DNA of 64,000 nt from Symsagittifera roscoffensis (taxonomy: Eukaryota; Xenacoelomorpha; Acoela; Convolutidae): NCBI RefSeq assembly GCF_963678635.1, contig NC_087066.1:12818517-12882516 (forward strand). Reading direction: 5' to 3'. The notes beneath the pieces are model-generated. The model saw only the letters and a list, made by a program, of their open reading frames with translations. It was not told where the DNA came from and ran no database searches. Both the position numbers and the translations under genes were made by a program. Positions 29,282 through 41,596 of this stretch are shown here, piece by piece; within the stretch, counting starts at the first letter, position 1, and every line of letters begins with the position of its first letter.

Positions 29282-30486
29282 ATTTGAATAAACATGATTC
29301 AGCATTGTTTCTCTATTTAGAGAGTTAAAGGCATTCTTAAAATCTAGTTTTAAAAGAACAGTGCATTTTGAATTATCGTCGCGTTCAATTAAGTTTCGAA
29401 ACGATTGCGCAGGTTTGGTACCGCATCCTACCTGTACGTTTCCGAAAAAGTTTTGTCGCTCAAAGAGGGCCTTGCTTCCAGCGCATTTAGACGCGATACG
29501 TCTCAGCGTGTTGCCTATGGCAATCTGTCTCAACCCTCCGTCTATCTTTATGAGGGCGATAAGCTTTGCGCCAAAAAAGGAAGATCTTAGGGGTTCGGGT
29601 ATTTTGCCATCTCCAATGAGGTTTATCAGCTTAGTAAGCAATTTCAGAAAATTAAGTCCTGCACTGCCATTCGACTTACTAAAAAGATCTTTAAAAATTT
29701 GAGGAACTGTTTTATCAGGACCTGCTGCTGATCCGTTCGGAAAGGACATTATCGCTTTGTATAGATCGAAATTGGTTAAGAAAAAACTATCCAACTTTTC
29801 TGGATTTGGAGCTGCAAATTTGGCTCGCTGAGGGTGCTTAGACAACAATTTTTGATAGTTATCGGTTGAAAATGGAGCAACTTTGTCATCCGAAGCAGCA
29901 AGCCTTTTTCCTTGCTTCACATTTCCTTCATCGAGCTCACTACTTATTAGCTTTATTCTCTGCTCGATGTCACTCAGAAGCGGGCTTGAAACGTTAAGAT
30001 GGGGTTTTGGAAGTGACACGTCAATTGCTCGATTTTTTTTATTTATCAAAGACCTCATGCTTGTGGTCTGTTTGCGTCCACTTCTTTTCGGTTGCTCCAA
30101 AAAAAAAACAAGAAGGACGTTTAAAAAATTAGCCATTTTGTAACATCTTTTACATTGTAGACGATGTCATTTATTTTGTCCGACAGACTTTCCGCCAAGG
30201 GAACACGCGAGTCTACTGGTACTCTCTTGAGTACTCGGACATTTGAGATGGCTGTAATAACATAATTGTCTGGCACTAAATCATTACCTATTGTTGCTTT
30301 ATTAACCGATTTTACATCAACGCATGAAGGACACTGAAACCAATGGGTTTTCTTAGAGTCGCTAAGAGAAATAATCACACAACTGATATGATACCAACTA
30401 GAACAACAATCACATCTAATCCAACTTATCAGTCCTGAAGGTTTTAAGCAATCTTTGCTTGTACACTCTTTGTTGTTTTTCCTCAT
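29282..30486 (-). pseudogene. N-terminal half of the interrupted non-LTR retrotransposon (PHD finger + RT)
   Basis: On the minus strand, 30486-30130 encodes a PHD-like finger: CTSKDC, then IRCDCCSSWYHISC and WFQCPSC. A second, overlapping frame (30136-29282) encodes the RT start: LLSKHPQRAKFAAPNPEKL, IMSFPNGSAAGPDKTVPQIF, KIPEPLRSSFFGAKLIALIK, GLRQIAIGNTLRRIASKC and LKLDFKNAFNSLNRETML, the last holding the motif A Asp. It breaks off at the 3' LTR and resumes at 6087. Finger and RT frames are joined by one frameshift near 30130. The SKHP and PNGSAAGPD segments are typical of a widespread animal LINE group. I do not assign a clade name. Confidence 0.85.
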
Positions 30487-31575
30487 TTTGACGCAGCGTA
30501 AAGGTAAAAAAAAGGAGTTTGAGGGGACTTTACAGTACTGAACTAACCCATGATAAGCGGTTAGTGGGAATTTTATAAATCAGCAAATAAAAAAAAATAA
30601 AAGACAATTAAATTAAATTTTAAAATCGAATTATAAAAATCAAAAACAAGGAACAATCTCACCCGAGTTCAGTAGGTCCAGCGGTGCACCACCAGACTCT
30701 TCAAGCCAGTTCCAGTTTCCCACCTCCCCACAGAAAGCCACTTGACAGACCTGTCTCTATAATCCCTCAGAGGGCGCTCCACAAACAGGCACAAACATCA
30801 AACATAACAAATCTATTTAATAAGTTTATCACAACAATTAGGCTAAAAGATTCTAGTACTGATTCTAGTACTTGATTCTAGTACTGATTCATGGCGCAAA
30901 ACCCAATGCCTGTTTCGAAAAGTAGCATAGCGCCACTAGTCCGTTGTTTTTGAGATATATCCTAGCTTTTTCAAGTCCTTTATTTCTTCTAATCTGACGT
31001 TATTTATTTTGTGTTTGACATGCAGCCACTTCAATTTTGCAGCCACCTAATTTTTCACCAGGCACATCATGTTTCTTCGACAAAAGTCTATGTCTGCTAT
31101 AAAGTGGACTTCATTATTTGGCGCTAGTACACTCGAAGTTTGGCGTGTCGATTTTTTTGAAATTTTTCAAAAAGTGCTCAAAAATTCCAAGGTAAAAAAG
31201 TGGCAAGTTATGTCACACCGATTACTGAAATCTGCGCTAGTTCGCCTTGCGTAAGTTTTTGTAATAAACAAGGGGCAAGATTTGCTGGGTTGCAAGATAT
31301 GCCTTTTTCGGTCGACTAAATCGATTGTTCGAGCTCTCACAAATCGGTTGGGAAAAAATGGATGTCCCAAAATTGTACCAGAGGGGGCTCGGTTAGTCAG
31401 GGGTCGAATCCCTGAGGGTCAGGGCGTCTTCATCCTCTAAATCTGCTACTGAAGATACGTCCGGCGTTTCAGGAGAAAAATTCCCGTAAATAATGATATT
31501 TCAAACCTAGTTCATCCTAATTTCTCTATTTTTTTTTTCAGGTTTATTATTGTAATGTACATTTAGCTAATCGCT
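30487..31575. other. Region upstream of the PAM-like gene; T-arm-like fragment and a short tandem repeat
   Basis: A small tandem repeat of GATTCTAGTACT lies at about 30850-30890. Near 31396-31418 CAGGG-GTCGAAT-CCCTG forms a perfect T-arm-like hairpin with a B-box-like sequence, but no full tRNA can be folded around it. A polypyrimidine tract ending in CAG at 31541 could be a 5' UTR splice acceptor for the gene that starts at 31576. No other gene is seen. Confidence 0.45.
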
Positions 31576-34500
31576 ATGTTTATTCTATACCTTTCACTAA
31601 TTTTCACGCCTGCTAACCCGACACTCGCCGCCTTCGTAGGATTCAGTCCTCCTGATCCTAAAGATTCAGCGGATAGCTACAAAAACTTGTACAATGACCT
31701 TGGAGGTCAACTAGGTTCTCTTAACGAACCAACTGACGAATATCACATAGAACTAAGAGTCCCAGATTTGAAAGTAGCTGAAAATGCAGCGTCAGTATGT
31801 GTTGTGCAAAGTTTTTTGAACATAAGAGATATTGAGAACATAATCAAGATACAGCCAATCGTCAACGACAACAGTCGTGTAATTCGTATGATGGTCATTG
31901 GGTGCTCTAAACCGTATCAAAAGACAGGCTATTGGGACTGCCTAAAAGCGGAAACTCTGTGTCAAGACGACCCCCAAATTGTGTACAGCTGGGGCCCGAA
32001 CGCTCCTGACGTTCCCTTACCGCCAGGAGTTGGATTCGAAATCGGATCCAAGTCGCTGTTGAAATACCTGGTACTCGAAGTTGATTACGAAGGTTCCGTC
32101 AGTTCTCGCGATGTAGGATTTGTCCCATCGTCATTCACTGATCAGTCAGGATTCGCACTGACCATATCTAGAGAGCCTATGCACTTCAAAGCGGGATCAT
32201 ACGTTTTTATTGGAACCGGAATGTCAACCGATGAAATTGACGTCGCGTGCACGTTTTCACATGAGAACGCAATTTTTCCATTTGGTTTTGCGATGATCGG
32301 CGATGATACAATTGACACAATATCTGCATTTAGAGTGCAAAATGCACAAGGGGTGTTAGACTGGGATCCCATTGCTAGAGGTGAGCAGCAGTTATTTTTT
32401 TTTCGTGGCAAATTAGTTTTGGTTGGCAGCGGGGCTTAGTGTGTCTATTTGCTGCATGGATTCCGTTCAGTGTGATTGACAAGACTTTAAACAATTATGC
32501 TGAATTTTTTTAGGCAATCCAGGTTGGCCCCAAGTGTTCTATCCCATGGAACACGTGTTCAAAATCAACAATGGAGACATGTTGGCTATCAGGTGTTCGA
32601 GGAACTACAACTACTTCATGCAGAACTCGGCAACTGATGGCGAATACACTCGGTAAGGTTTTATAGGTGCTCGTTTTTCACATGGTATTGTTGTCAACTC
32701 AATTGGACAATTGTTTGAGTCATCCTTGCTTATTTGACATGAGCAGTACAGTATAGCTTAATAAATAATATGTGCGCTAAGTCAACACCATCAACAGAAG
32801 AAACTTACCTTAAATCAATTCGCAGCACTTATTTTTCTAACGATTTTTTTTTTCGTTTTTCTTAAGAGCTATCAATCAGTTGTGAAACTAGGTTTTTGCT
32901 ATTTTGTTTTAAATTTTCAGAGACGAAAGCCAGTGTTCGCTGACATTCCTATTTTTCACCCTGGTCGAGAACAAGAACACTTTCCTTCTATGCACCCAAC
33001 CAGGCCACCCAAACCTATTCTCGTCCATTCCTCGAGACTACAACCAGCTGATAGCGGAGAAGACGAACATATTGGTGGAGAACTCCTATTCGAAGGATGT
33101 TCTGAGGTTTGAGAAGTTGATTCAGAATCAGAAGGAAGAGCTGCAGAAAGTCGGACACGTTGATAAAGATGCAGGTGAGAAATAGGAAATGAGAATTTAT
33201 TGATGCTGGAAATGATAATTTTTTTCCACAAAAAATAGGTTCAACGGAAAATGCCGCCACATTTTTTAGTATCATTTTACAAGTACCGTGTGTTTTATGT
33301 GATAAATTTTGATAAAATTGGCCTTTGAAGATTTTTCCATGAAGAGGGGAAAATTTGAAGAGGGGAATTATTGATTGCTCAAAATATAGGATGTTAGTAT
33401 ACGCTATGGAGAAAAATTGTTCGAAATTATGTATCAGGTCTCCAGTTGGGTGACGAGAAAGATAGTGACCGGAACGACAACAAAATCATCTCACACATCG
33501 ACACTCCCGACGCCTCAGCTGCAAAAGAGATCAAAGGCGTCATATTTGACAACCACTGGCCCGCAAACGTCGAAGGCGCCTACAATCCGGAAGACTACGG
33601 CGAAATCACAGGAGTTGCAACGTTGAAGAACGGAACCGTTTTGTTTGTCCATAGAGCAGATAGAAGCCACACTGCTGATTCCTTTGACGATTACAACTTC
33701 TTCCAGGGGAGACGCCAGACCATTAAAGAGGACGTGGTGGTGATGTTGGATTCTGCGAGTGGGGTAGTGTTGAATAAGTTTGGAGGTGGACTGTTAGTGT
33801 TGCCGCATGGACTGTACGTGGATCATGAGGACTATATTTATGTGACCGACATTGCAAAGCATCAAGTTGTGAAGGTCATAATTATTTTCCTCGTCGCTAT
33901 CATTTAGTCATGAGATCTATTTTAATTGCCCTAATTAAGTCGCTGTTAATGGTCGCCTATTTTTCCATGCCTCTAGATTTAAATGCAAAAGCATTAAAAC
34001 CTCATTTTCAATTTAATTGCTAGTTTCAGCTATAAATAGAAAAGGTCACTTAAAATGTTCTTCTAATTGGTCCTTTTTACGCTTCATAGGTAAATTATTC
34101 TAAAGTTTTGGTCTGAAAATTTTGAGTGCATTAGCTGAAAAGAGCTTTTTTTGTCTGACATTTCTATAAACTTCCTAGCTATCTAATGTGAAGTAGAGAA
34201 GTTAGTACAAAGTACTTTTTTTCTAATTATATGAAAGTATGAAGTCTATTGAAGCCAACAGAAAGCTTTCAATGCGTTGCTTGCCTATAATTGTTTGAAT
34301 TTAACGAAGATGATGTTAATGTGGTTTCAGTTCTCATTGATCAACCTGCGTCAACCCATGCAGTTCATAGGCACCCCTAGAGAGCCTGGATCGGACGCCT
34401 CTCACTTCTGTCAGCCGACAGATGTGGCAGTGTCCACTAAGAGGGGATTCATCTTTGTGGCCGACGGGTACTGCAATTCGAGGGTGGTAAAGTTGGACAG

Positions 34501-37500
34501 CAATGGGAAGTTCAAAGAGCAGTTTAGTCTCAATGACGAAGAACACACTGGTTGGTATATTATTTTTTGAAAGAGTTGCTTTACCTATTGTTAAATCAAA
34601 ACGAAATTTACAGGTATCCAGTCGCTGATTTAGGAGGGGGGACGCCCTTCTCCCTCAGAAATTCGACCACCTAACGAACCAAAGGGTCCGCCCTGTGGTA
34701 CTATTTCAAGACATACGTTGTTGGCTGGTCGACCCTAAATTTTCTTGACCTTTCGCCTTTTTTCGAACGCCTTTTTTGACCTGTTTTTCTCAAAAGTCGA
34801 GAAAATCCGATTGAGAAAATCCTAGATCCGGCTCTGGTTCTATCAATACGAGTGCCTGTTTATTTTTTGAGACATCACAACAAAAAGTTTGCATTTTTGA
34901 AGTAAACTTAGAAAGGCTGATTTTATGGTTTTTGTGGCACTTGCATTTCTCTCAGTAGTGTCGAATGTATTTACCGTAACGGAAGTATTTGACGCGTATA
35001 AGCTACTGATTTTAAGAAATCGTGAACATCCAGCTTTCAATCTAGGCATCAATGACAACGTGGAGGCAAGTAGTATCACAGTAGCAGACTCCCTCTCGCT
35101 AGTGTGTGCTGCCAGCTACTCCCATGGACTAGTGCACTGCTTCAACATGGACTCGGGGGAGAGCACCCGAGTGATACACTCTCCGTCCGTGTTCGGAACT
35201 CACTTGTCAGCTGTCATCTACAGCGAGGCAGGCAGTCTCTTCTACATCCTCGCCGCTCCATCATCTCCCAATATCAAGGTAAAGAGTGGCTGAGGATTTA
35301 ACAAATGATTTGTTGATGACTAAGAGAACCAATACTATGTTTTTTTTCAAAGAATTTTTTCGAGATAGTCGTCCCAATAGATATTTTTACCTTTTCCAAA
35401 CTCTTCGAAAAATACTGGATTTCTATAACTATTGAACATCCGCATTGAACGAAAAGGGAAATGTGTTACTTGGACCAATATCCGCATATTTCTGTTTAAC
35501 AAAAACAGATACTATGAAAATGAAATTGGTTTAGTTTTATTTTTCTTAAGAATCATGAACGTAGCGAATACTCCTATATAGGTCTTGGTGATTTTTTTTT
35601 GTTCAGCAAGGCTTGAAATTTATTCACACTAAAATTTTATTTTTCGCGGTTAATTTTTTTAAGTTGGAATACTTTCCTATGCTAAAAGGCATGCAAATTC
35701 TACTATCAAGCAGCAAGTGTAAAATTCAGGAAAAGTATGATCGAAATTTAGGTTCGATGATGGATTTTATTTTGCACATTTCCTAGTGGAATAAAACTTA
35801 TATCTTATCAATCCAGTTTTCTCAAATTGCGTTCATTTTATCAAAAAAGTTTTAATCATAAATTGTTTTTGAAGTTCAAAGAGCCGTCGGGCCATGTATA
35901 TTTTTGCCATTTTTTTTCTGTTTCCTTGCGTTCAGGACTCTCTTCCAAATTGTCTGTTGGCTATATTTTTTTTTTCGAAATTTTTTAAGTATTTTTTTGA
36001 AAACATTTATGCTGATTTTGCCAAACTATGGGGCCAATACAAAGAACAGCTAGCGCTTTTTTTGACCTCATACTCCTCTGTTCTTTTCTCAACTTTTTCT
36101 GAAATTTCGATGGAATAATTGTTTGACCTATTTGTTGGACTTCTTGGGTTTTCTCGAAAATTACCCGGCCAAAGCTCAGATTATGGGTTCAAAATGAAAG
36201 AAGTGGTGGGTAGCTCCATTGCATAAGCAGCTAAGGCTAAGCCAATTTTTTAAAAAAACTTTTCACACAAATCTATTGCCTTAGAAAGCATCAAATTTTT
36301 GATTTTTTGACCTTTTTTTTAGAAATTTCTCAAATTTTCTGGAAAACTACACTCCCAAATGTGAGTAGAAAATTCAATCGAGAGAACAGGTTGTGAGAAT
36401 TCTCCAGGCGTAAGCGGCTACGCCCTGCTTTTTTCAGAAAAAAATATAAAGCTTTTAAAAAGGCAAATTTTTGAATTTTAGATTGCTTTTTGAAACTATC
36501 AGATCTGATATCAAGAGTTAAATCGAAACAACAGTACCCAAGTACAAGCGGCTACGCCCTAGTTTTTTTTTTTAAAAAAGATGCGGCCTTCGGAAAAGCC
36601 TAGTCTTGAAATGTTGATCACTTTTTGGAAAGTTTTTGACTTTTTACGCTTGTGATAAGCAAGCGTTATCAAACTGCAATATAGACTTTTTTCGGGTTAA
36701 CAACTAGTTTACAAAATCAGTTGAATCACTTATTTTCACCTTATTCTCTTCTTAGCTTCGCTTAAAAGGTTGCAGATTGCTTCCTTCTTGGCCGTGAGGT
36801 AAAGGACCTACCTTTGTAGCCTATGGTTTGGGGTTCGAGTCGTGGCCGGATCTTGTTTTTTGCAGTATCAAGGAAATTGAAAAAAAAATCCGAGAAAACG
36901 AATTGTTGGTTTTTCGTGTCTACTCAATTTCAAATTGCCACAACAGATTTTGCTTGTGCTGCAGACAGTTTTTATTGTAATTTCAAGTGCAAGTGCTGTT
37001 CATTAGTTTCAAGGGGTACTTGTTGTTGAAGGTGGGACTTAAACTTTTTTTATAAAGTCGTTTTTTTTCGGCTCAACTGTCTGCGCAAAGATTGTCGGCT
37101 TTGTTTCTTTTTGTTTCGTTTGATTTAAAATTCAAGTGCCTGACATGTGTGCCTGGAATGAACTTCTACGAGAGATGAAAGTTAGAATGATTAGTTTTTA
37201 TTTCATGTTAGTGTTGTATCACAATTGGTGCGAAGCTCGGCTTCGCCTCTTTGTCTCGAAAAATGCCCCGCTAATTCTTACGTTATAAGTTTAATCGAGA
37301 AACCCGATTGTAGGAATTGTCTCTGCATAAGTAACTACGCTTGTTTGTAAAAAAAATATTCGTCTTATCAGGAAGAGTCAAATTTTTGAATTCTTCTTCT
37401 TTGACTTTTCTGAACAACTACACTGCCAAATCTGAGATTAAGGATCCAATCAAAAAATAGATCGCGGGAGTTCCCTGCATAAGCTGCGACTTCCTATTTT

Positions 37501-39108
37501 TTGCAGGAAATTTATTTTGATTTTGGGAATAGTCCAATATTGAAGTTGAAAATGTTTTTGCAAATTTGTTTCACTTTTCTCGAAAATTTCCCTGCCAAGT
37601 TGGAGATTTGGAGTTTAATCGAAAAAACAGAATTAACAATTTTCCATGTATAAATAACTACGTGGCTATGGGTTCATGGCTGTGAGATTTCCATCTTTTT
37701 GTATTTTTTTTCTCTTCATAAACTGCCACCCTCTGAGTTTAATGGTTAAACTGAAAAAACATGGTGCCAAGATCTTCTCTTTATAAAAGGTTACAAACTT
37801 TTGTTGCTGAAAGCCGGTAAGATCTTAGGAAATTTTTTAGTAAACCTTATGAACTAATGAAAAGTCAAAATAATGAGATTTCAATGGTTTTAGAATCTTT
37901 TTTTTTTCTTTCTCATAAACTGCCGCTCACTGAGGTTAATGGTTAAACTGAAAGAACATGTTGCAAAGATATTCCCTGTATGAATGGTTACACACTTTTT
38001 TATGTAGAAAAGCCGGTAAGATCTGAGGAAAAGTCTGTTGAAAATTACCCGCCAAATCTGACATTGAGTTCAATTGAATGAACGGGTCATCGGGATCTCT
38101 GTGCGGCTAATCCCTATTTTAGTAATAACTGGAATAGTTCAAAAGAGCTCACGTTTTTAAAGTAAAGTTATTAAGTGTCCATTAGCGAAGTGAATAAAAA
38201 AATTGCCTATTGACCCACTTTTCTCAAATTGGTTTTGTTTCTATCTAAAGATGTCAATCCAAAAACTTGTTGAAAAATCGAAGAGTACTATAACCATAAT
38301 TAGTTTCTTGGAAAATGGTTCGAAAATATTCAGTCGTTTTTCCGATTTTCATGATTTCGTTGATATTTTTCCAACGGTCTCTAAGCAATGTTTTGAAAAA
38401 ATTGAGTTGGCTGTAAACCTTATAATGATAGGTGGTCGTCGATTTGGCTCCATGATTGTAAAAATTTGGCGATTTTTTTAGACGCAAGCATTTTCCGTGG
38501 ATATCACTACTGAGCAAGCCATGCAGTCCTTCTCGCCGGGAAAAGAGACAGGCTTTGTGTCTATGACTCACGACATTGTGGCATCACCTGAGAACCAATA
38601 CGTCTATGTTTGTGACAGGAGCGAACGAAAACTGTACAAGTTCATTCAAATGGAGAAATCATTCCTCGCACGCGGGGTATCCCAAGGAAAGTCCTCGAAA
38701 CTGGTCGGAGATGGGAGTGGAAAAGGTTTCGGCGGGAAGTTTGACGACAGCTTCTACTCGTCGTTGGCGATTTTGCTGTTGATTGCGATTCCACTGACTA
38801 TTGTAGTCACTGCGACGATAGTTTCGAGGTCAAGGGCCAAAAGTCATCCCATGTCCGATCACAGGAAGTTCGTCTCGTGGTCATCAAAGAAGGGTTACGA
38901 CAAAGCGACTCTGAGTGATAAAAAGAAGAAGCACTCGAATGGAGCGGGGGGAAGTGGAAGCAGTAATGGGTTGGTCAATGGAGTTACAGGCATGTTAGGG
39001 GGAGGCAAAAGGGGGTTCCATCGGCTGCCGAGTGTCGACTCGGATCGTGAGGCAGACCGATTGACTGACTCGGAAACGGAAGAGTTCACCAGTCAGCAGG
39101 TTATGTAA
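31576..39108 (+). CDS. PAM homologue (PHM + PAL + transmembrane tail), predicted pseudoenzyme
   Basis: Seven coding exons with matching phases: 31576-32380, 32514-32652, 32921-33174, 33438-33874, 34331-34550, 35034-35278, 38482-39108 (908 codons). A signal peptide (MFILYLSLIF) leads a PHM-like domain in exons 1-3, a PAL-like propeller in exons 4-7, one membrane segment (SLAILLLIAIPLTIVVTATI) and a cytosolic tail. PAM makes C-terminal amides on secreted peptides: PHM hydroxylates the glycine using two coppers and PAL cleaves it using zinc. Here the copper sites are gone. The HHM of rat His107/108 reads IRM; the His172 position is Asp (VLEVDYEG); the HTH of His242/244 reads AMI; the Met314 position is not Met. 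PAL keeps the Arg of VHRAD, the His of LPHGL, the Tyr of DGYCNSR and the His of MTHDIVAS. The zinc His690 position is Ala and the Arg706 region (usually ADRENGR) reads AASYSHG. The cysteine framework is kept. Confidence 0.85.
34610..34850 (+). repeat. MITE-like repeat, family member A (in PAM intron 5)
   Basis: Ends CCAGTCGCTGATTTAGGA... and ...AAATCCTAGATCCGGCTCTGG are an imperfect inverted repeat (TIR). The interior has GGGGGGACGCCC and CCAAAGGGTCCGCCC. Related copies are at 40940-41235 (inverted) and 54480-54850. No coding capacity. Confidence 0.55.
36130..38130 (+). repeat. Array of degenerate ~150-bp repeats (array 1)
   Basis: A phrase of the type CCCTGCATAAGCGGCTACGCC, always after a stretch like TCAATCGAAAGAACGGGTTG and before a T/A-rich run, recurs about every 120-180 bp. 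Positions are near 36220, 36410, 36540, 37330, 37475, 37645, 37780, 37970 and 38100, interrupted by the SINE. Each unit also has a CTACCCTGCCAAATCTGAGATT-like segment. Similarity is moderate. The same repeat forms array 2 at 52200-53320, with a single unit near 55190-55400. Confidence 0.65.
36640..37140 (+). repeat. tRNA-like SINE module (copy 1)
   Basis: It begins with an inverted repeat CGCTTG...CAAGCG and the phrase TATAGACTTTTTTCGGGTTAA. A tRNA-like part follows at 36785-36850 with B-box GGGGTTCGAGTCG. The tail is T-rich and contains TCGGCTCAACTGTCTGCG. Related modules are at 44840-45250, 51230-51480 and 51850-52170. Confidence 0.55.
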
Positions 39109-40939
39109 AAACTATTACGCAATGGTTGGGGATTACGTCACTCTCTACATTCATTCACTACTTTAAATTTATTGTCTAAAATAACAAGCTACTTAATTTA
39201 TCTTTTTGCTTCTAAATTTGAAGTAAAGTTAGTTTAGAAATGACTTTCAAAATTGTTTATTAAATAAGATTATTTATTGAATGAAGAATATAAATTCTAT
39301 CGTAACAGTCGGCGCTTTTTCTATCAAATTGACAATTATGGGTAAGTTTATTTTACAAATTTAATTTATCAGTCATTAGTAGAGCAATTTCGACTTAACA
39401 TGGTGTTAATTTTGTATATTTCAGTCCAAGTTCTGCTTGAAAAAAGGAGAAAAATCGAGTTCGAAATTTTATGCAGTGTAATTTCCGTTAGCAAACTCAT
39501 TTATTGACCGTGGAAGTACTATGTTAGACTTTAGTGCGTTCAATCAATTTGTCTTTTTAGTTTAATTTGTAAATATTTGATTTTCATTGTGTATAGATGA
39601 CGTTGCTTTTTTGTGCAATATATTTCAATTTAACCTTTCATTCACTAAGTTGCATGTAGTTAGTTGAATAGAAATATTGTTTTCATGTTGGGCCGAGGGT
39701 GAAATTTTTGTACGCATGTGCTGTTTTGCAATTTGGTGTTGACTCAACTACAGGTGAATATATTTTATTCAGTCAATCTGAGTATCCGAGAGCAGTTAAT
39801 GGACAAGGAAGATGTTACTAATTTGCATACAGATTACTGGTGCTTTTCCAATTCGAATGTGTCAAATTGTTGATTGTGTCAAAAAATTTGAAAAAAATGA
39901 ATTGGAGATTTGAAGTGGATATGATTTAGTATAACAAGTATTAATTGGCTGCTGGCTTTGATTAGATGTTTTGGCTAGAATGTCGATCGAAGTAAATGAT
40001 TATTAAAATTTGACTTATACCATGCGTCGTTCGTTACCATATTTCATGCTACAAATAATAAAAAAAAACTTCTATATTAGAAAACGTAATTTCTTTCATC
40101 CTTCTCAGATGAAAAAATAGTGATAAGTTGACGATAAAAATTGTGCTTTGATGATTTATAGATGCAGGCGTAGAAATCAGAAGTTGAGGAATGGCGCATT
40201 TGACTGCAATCAGTTATCACCTTGAAGCTACTAGCTCTTTTAATTTCCGAAAATATGAAAAAATAGTTTCCGAAAATATATGCAAATAGTTTCCGAAAAT
40301 ATTTCAATTCTGGTTTTTGACCTTTTTGCTGATTTTTTTTGTGATAATAGTTTGCAATAGATCATCAATTTTATCAACCTAACCAGTCGAGTTAGTATGT
40401 TGATAGCTGCGTAATAATAGCTACTAGTGTTTACTTATGTTCTCTGCTGCTTATAAGTGTCAAATTTGTACCACTGCTGTTTAGTATTATTCAATTCCAC
40501 CAATGCTGCGTCTTTGATGCGTTTTCTAGAGAAATAAATGGTTAATATATATTTTAATTATACTCCTTACGTTTTGCTTGAGGACAGATATTTGAAGCAG
40601 GAAATAATTAGGTCTCTAACATTCTCATTTCCTGCGCTCCAGACATCCTATTGAAGACTTCATTAATGGTCCTCTCAGTTTCGAGAAAGTTGAGAGCGTT
40701 TCCAAATCAATCGAAATCTGAAAAAGGATTGAAATATGGAATCATGGAAAGTACAAATATGATTTTTAAATTAATTTTAAAAAAAACATTGCAAAAGGGG
40801 AAAGTAACTCAGCAAGCATTGTTTTTGTCCAGTTAATAATATTAATGTAATTTTGTTACGCTTCTCGGAGTGGGAATTAACTATGGCGTATGTACTTCTT
40901 CGCGCATTTTTAATGACTAGCAAAAATAAAATTCAGCAT
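39109..40939. other. 3' flank of the PAM-like gene
   Basis: AT-rich, with AATAAA-type signals near 40057 and 40535. A short duplicated phrase (AGTTTCCGAAAATAT) occurs near 40263-40300. The open frame at 40651-40836 is lysine-rich and has no recognisable domain. No gene is called. Confidence 0.45.
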
Positions 40940-41235
40940 GTAGTATCAGGGGCAAATCCGAGATTTTCTCAAAAACCAAGCCAAAATTTCCGAAATTTTT
41001 AATTTTCGAAAAAACGGGCCAAACGACGTTTAATGGAATTTTGTTGGAAGTTATGACCAAAAAATCGCGTTTTTTCGGTGCGGGCTACCACTCAAGTTTA
41101 GTAAAAATTGACGCCTAGAAAAGTTTTAGGGTCTGTCGGCCGAAAATGGATGCCTAAAATAGTTCTATAGGACCATTTGGGTGGTCAGGGTCAAATATCT
41201 GAAGAAAGGGGAGTCCGCCCCCCCCCCCTTAATAC
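40940..41235 (-). repeat. MITE-like repeat, family member B (inverted)
   Basis: On the minus strand it reads GGGGCGGACTCCCC..., ...GACCACCCAAATGGTCC, and ends near AATCTCGGATTTGCCCCTG, matching members A and C. It contains a run of ten or more C at about 41218-41228. Confidence 0.5.
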
Positions 41236-41596
41236 GATATTGTTCAGTGTACCTGTCTTTTATCTTTTCATCTGATTGTGTATAAATTTGTTAACTCCGT
41301 CGGAAACCCTTTATAATGCCTTGCTTATTGAGATGCTAACGCGGATGAATTTGGAGGACTAATTGGCCTGCCAGTTGTTAGTGTTTTACGAGTTTTAATC
41401 GAATCGTTCAAAAGTGAAATGTTGATATACTTGTTCAAAGAAAGAAAAATATAGTGTATGTACAAGAGACAATAAGTTGATGGACGGAAGGAACGATCTG
41501 TGCTACTTTTACTGCAAATGGTTTATTTCGCTCAAAGACTGATTTATTTTTTTTATTTAACCGTTCAACTTAAAACAATTTCTCTTCAGAATTGAA

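Larger units (their letters stand above)
35279..38481 (+). other. Intron 6 of the PAM-like gene, filled with repeats
   Basis: A 3.2-kb GT-AG intron. It holds a dispersed-repeat fragment (35560-35700), a tRNA-like SINE module (36640-37140) and an array of degenerate ~150-bp repeats (36130-38130), listed separately. No coding frame is seen in it. Confidence 0.7.

Noticed and set aside
30570-30595. AAATCAGCAAATAAAAA near 30571 as a third copy of the hairpin-associated motif
   Set aside because: It lies outside the giant element and has no hairpin upstream; the match is probably chance.
36785-36850. Functional tRNA gene at the B-box-like sequences (also 45043, 51248 and 31396)
   Set aside because: No complete cloverleaf can be folded; acceptor and anticodon stems fail. 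They are tRNA-derived repeat pieces.
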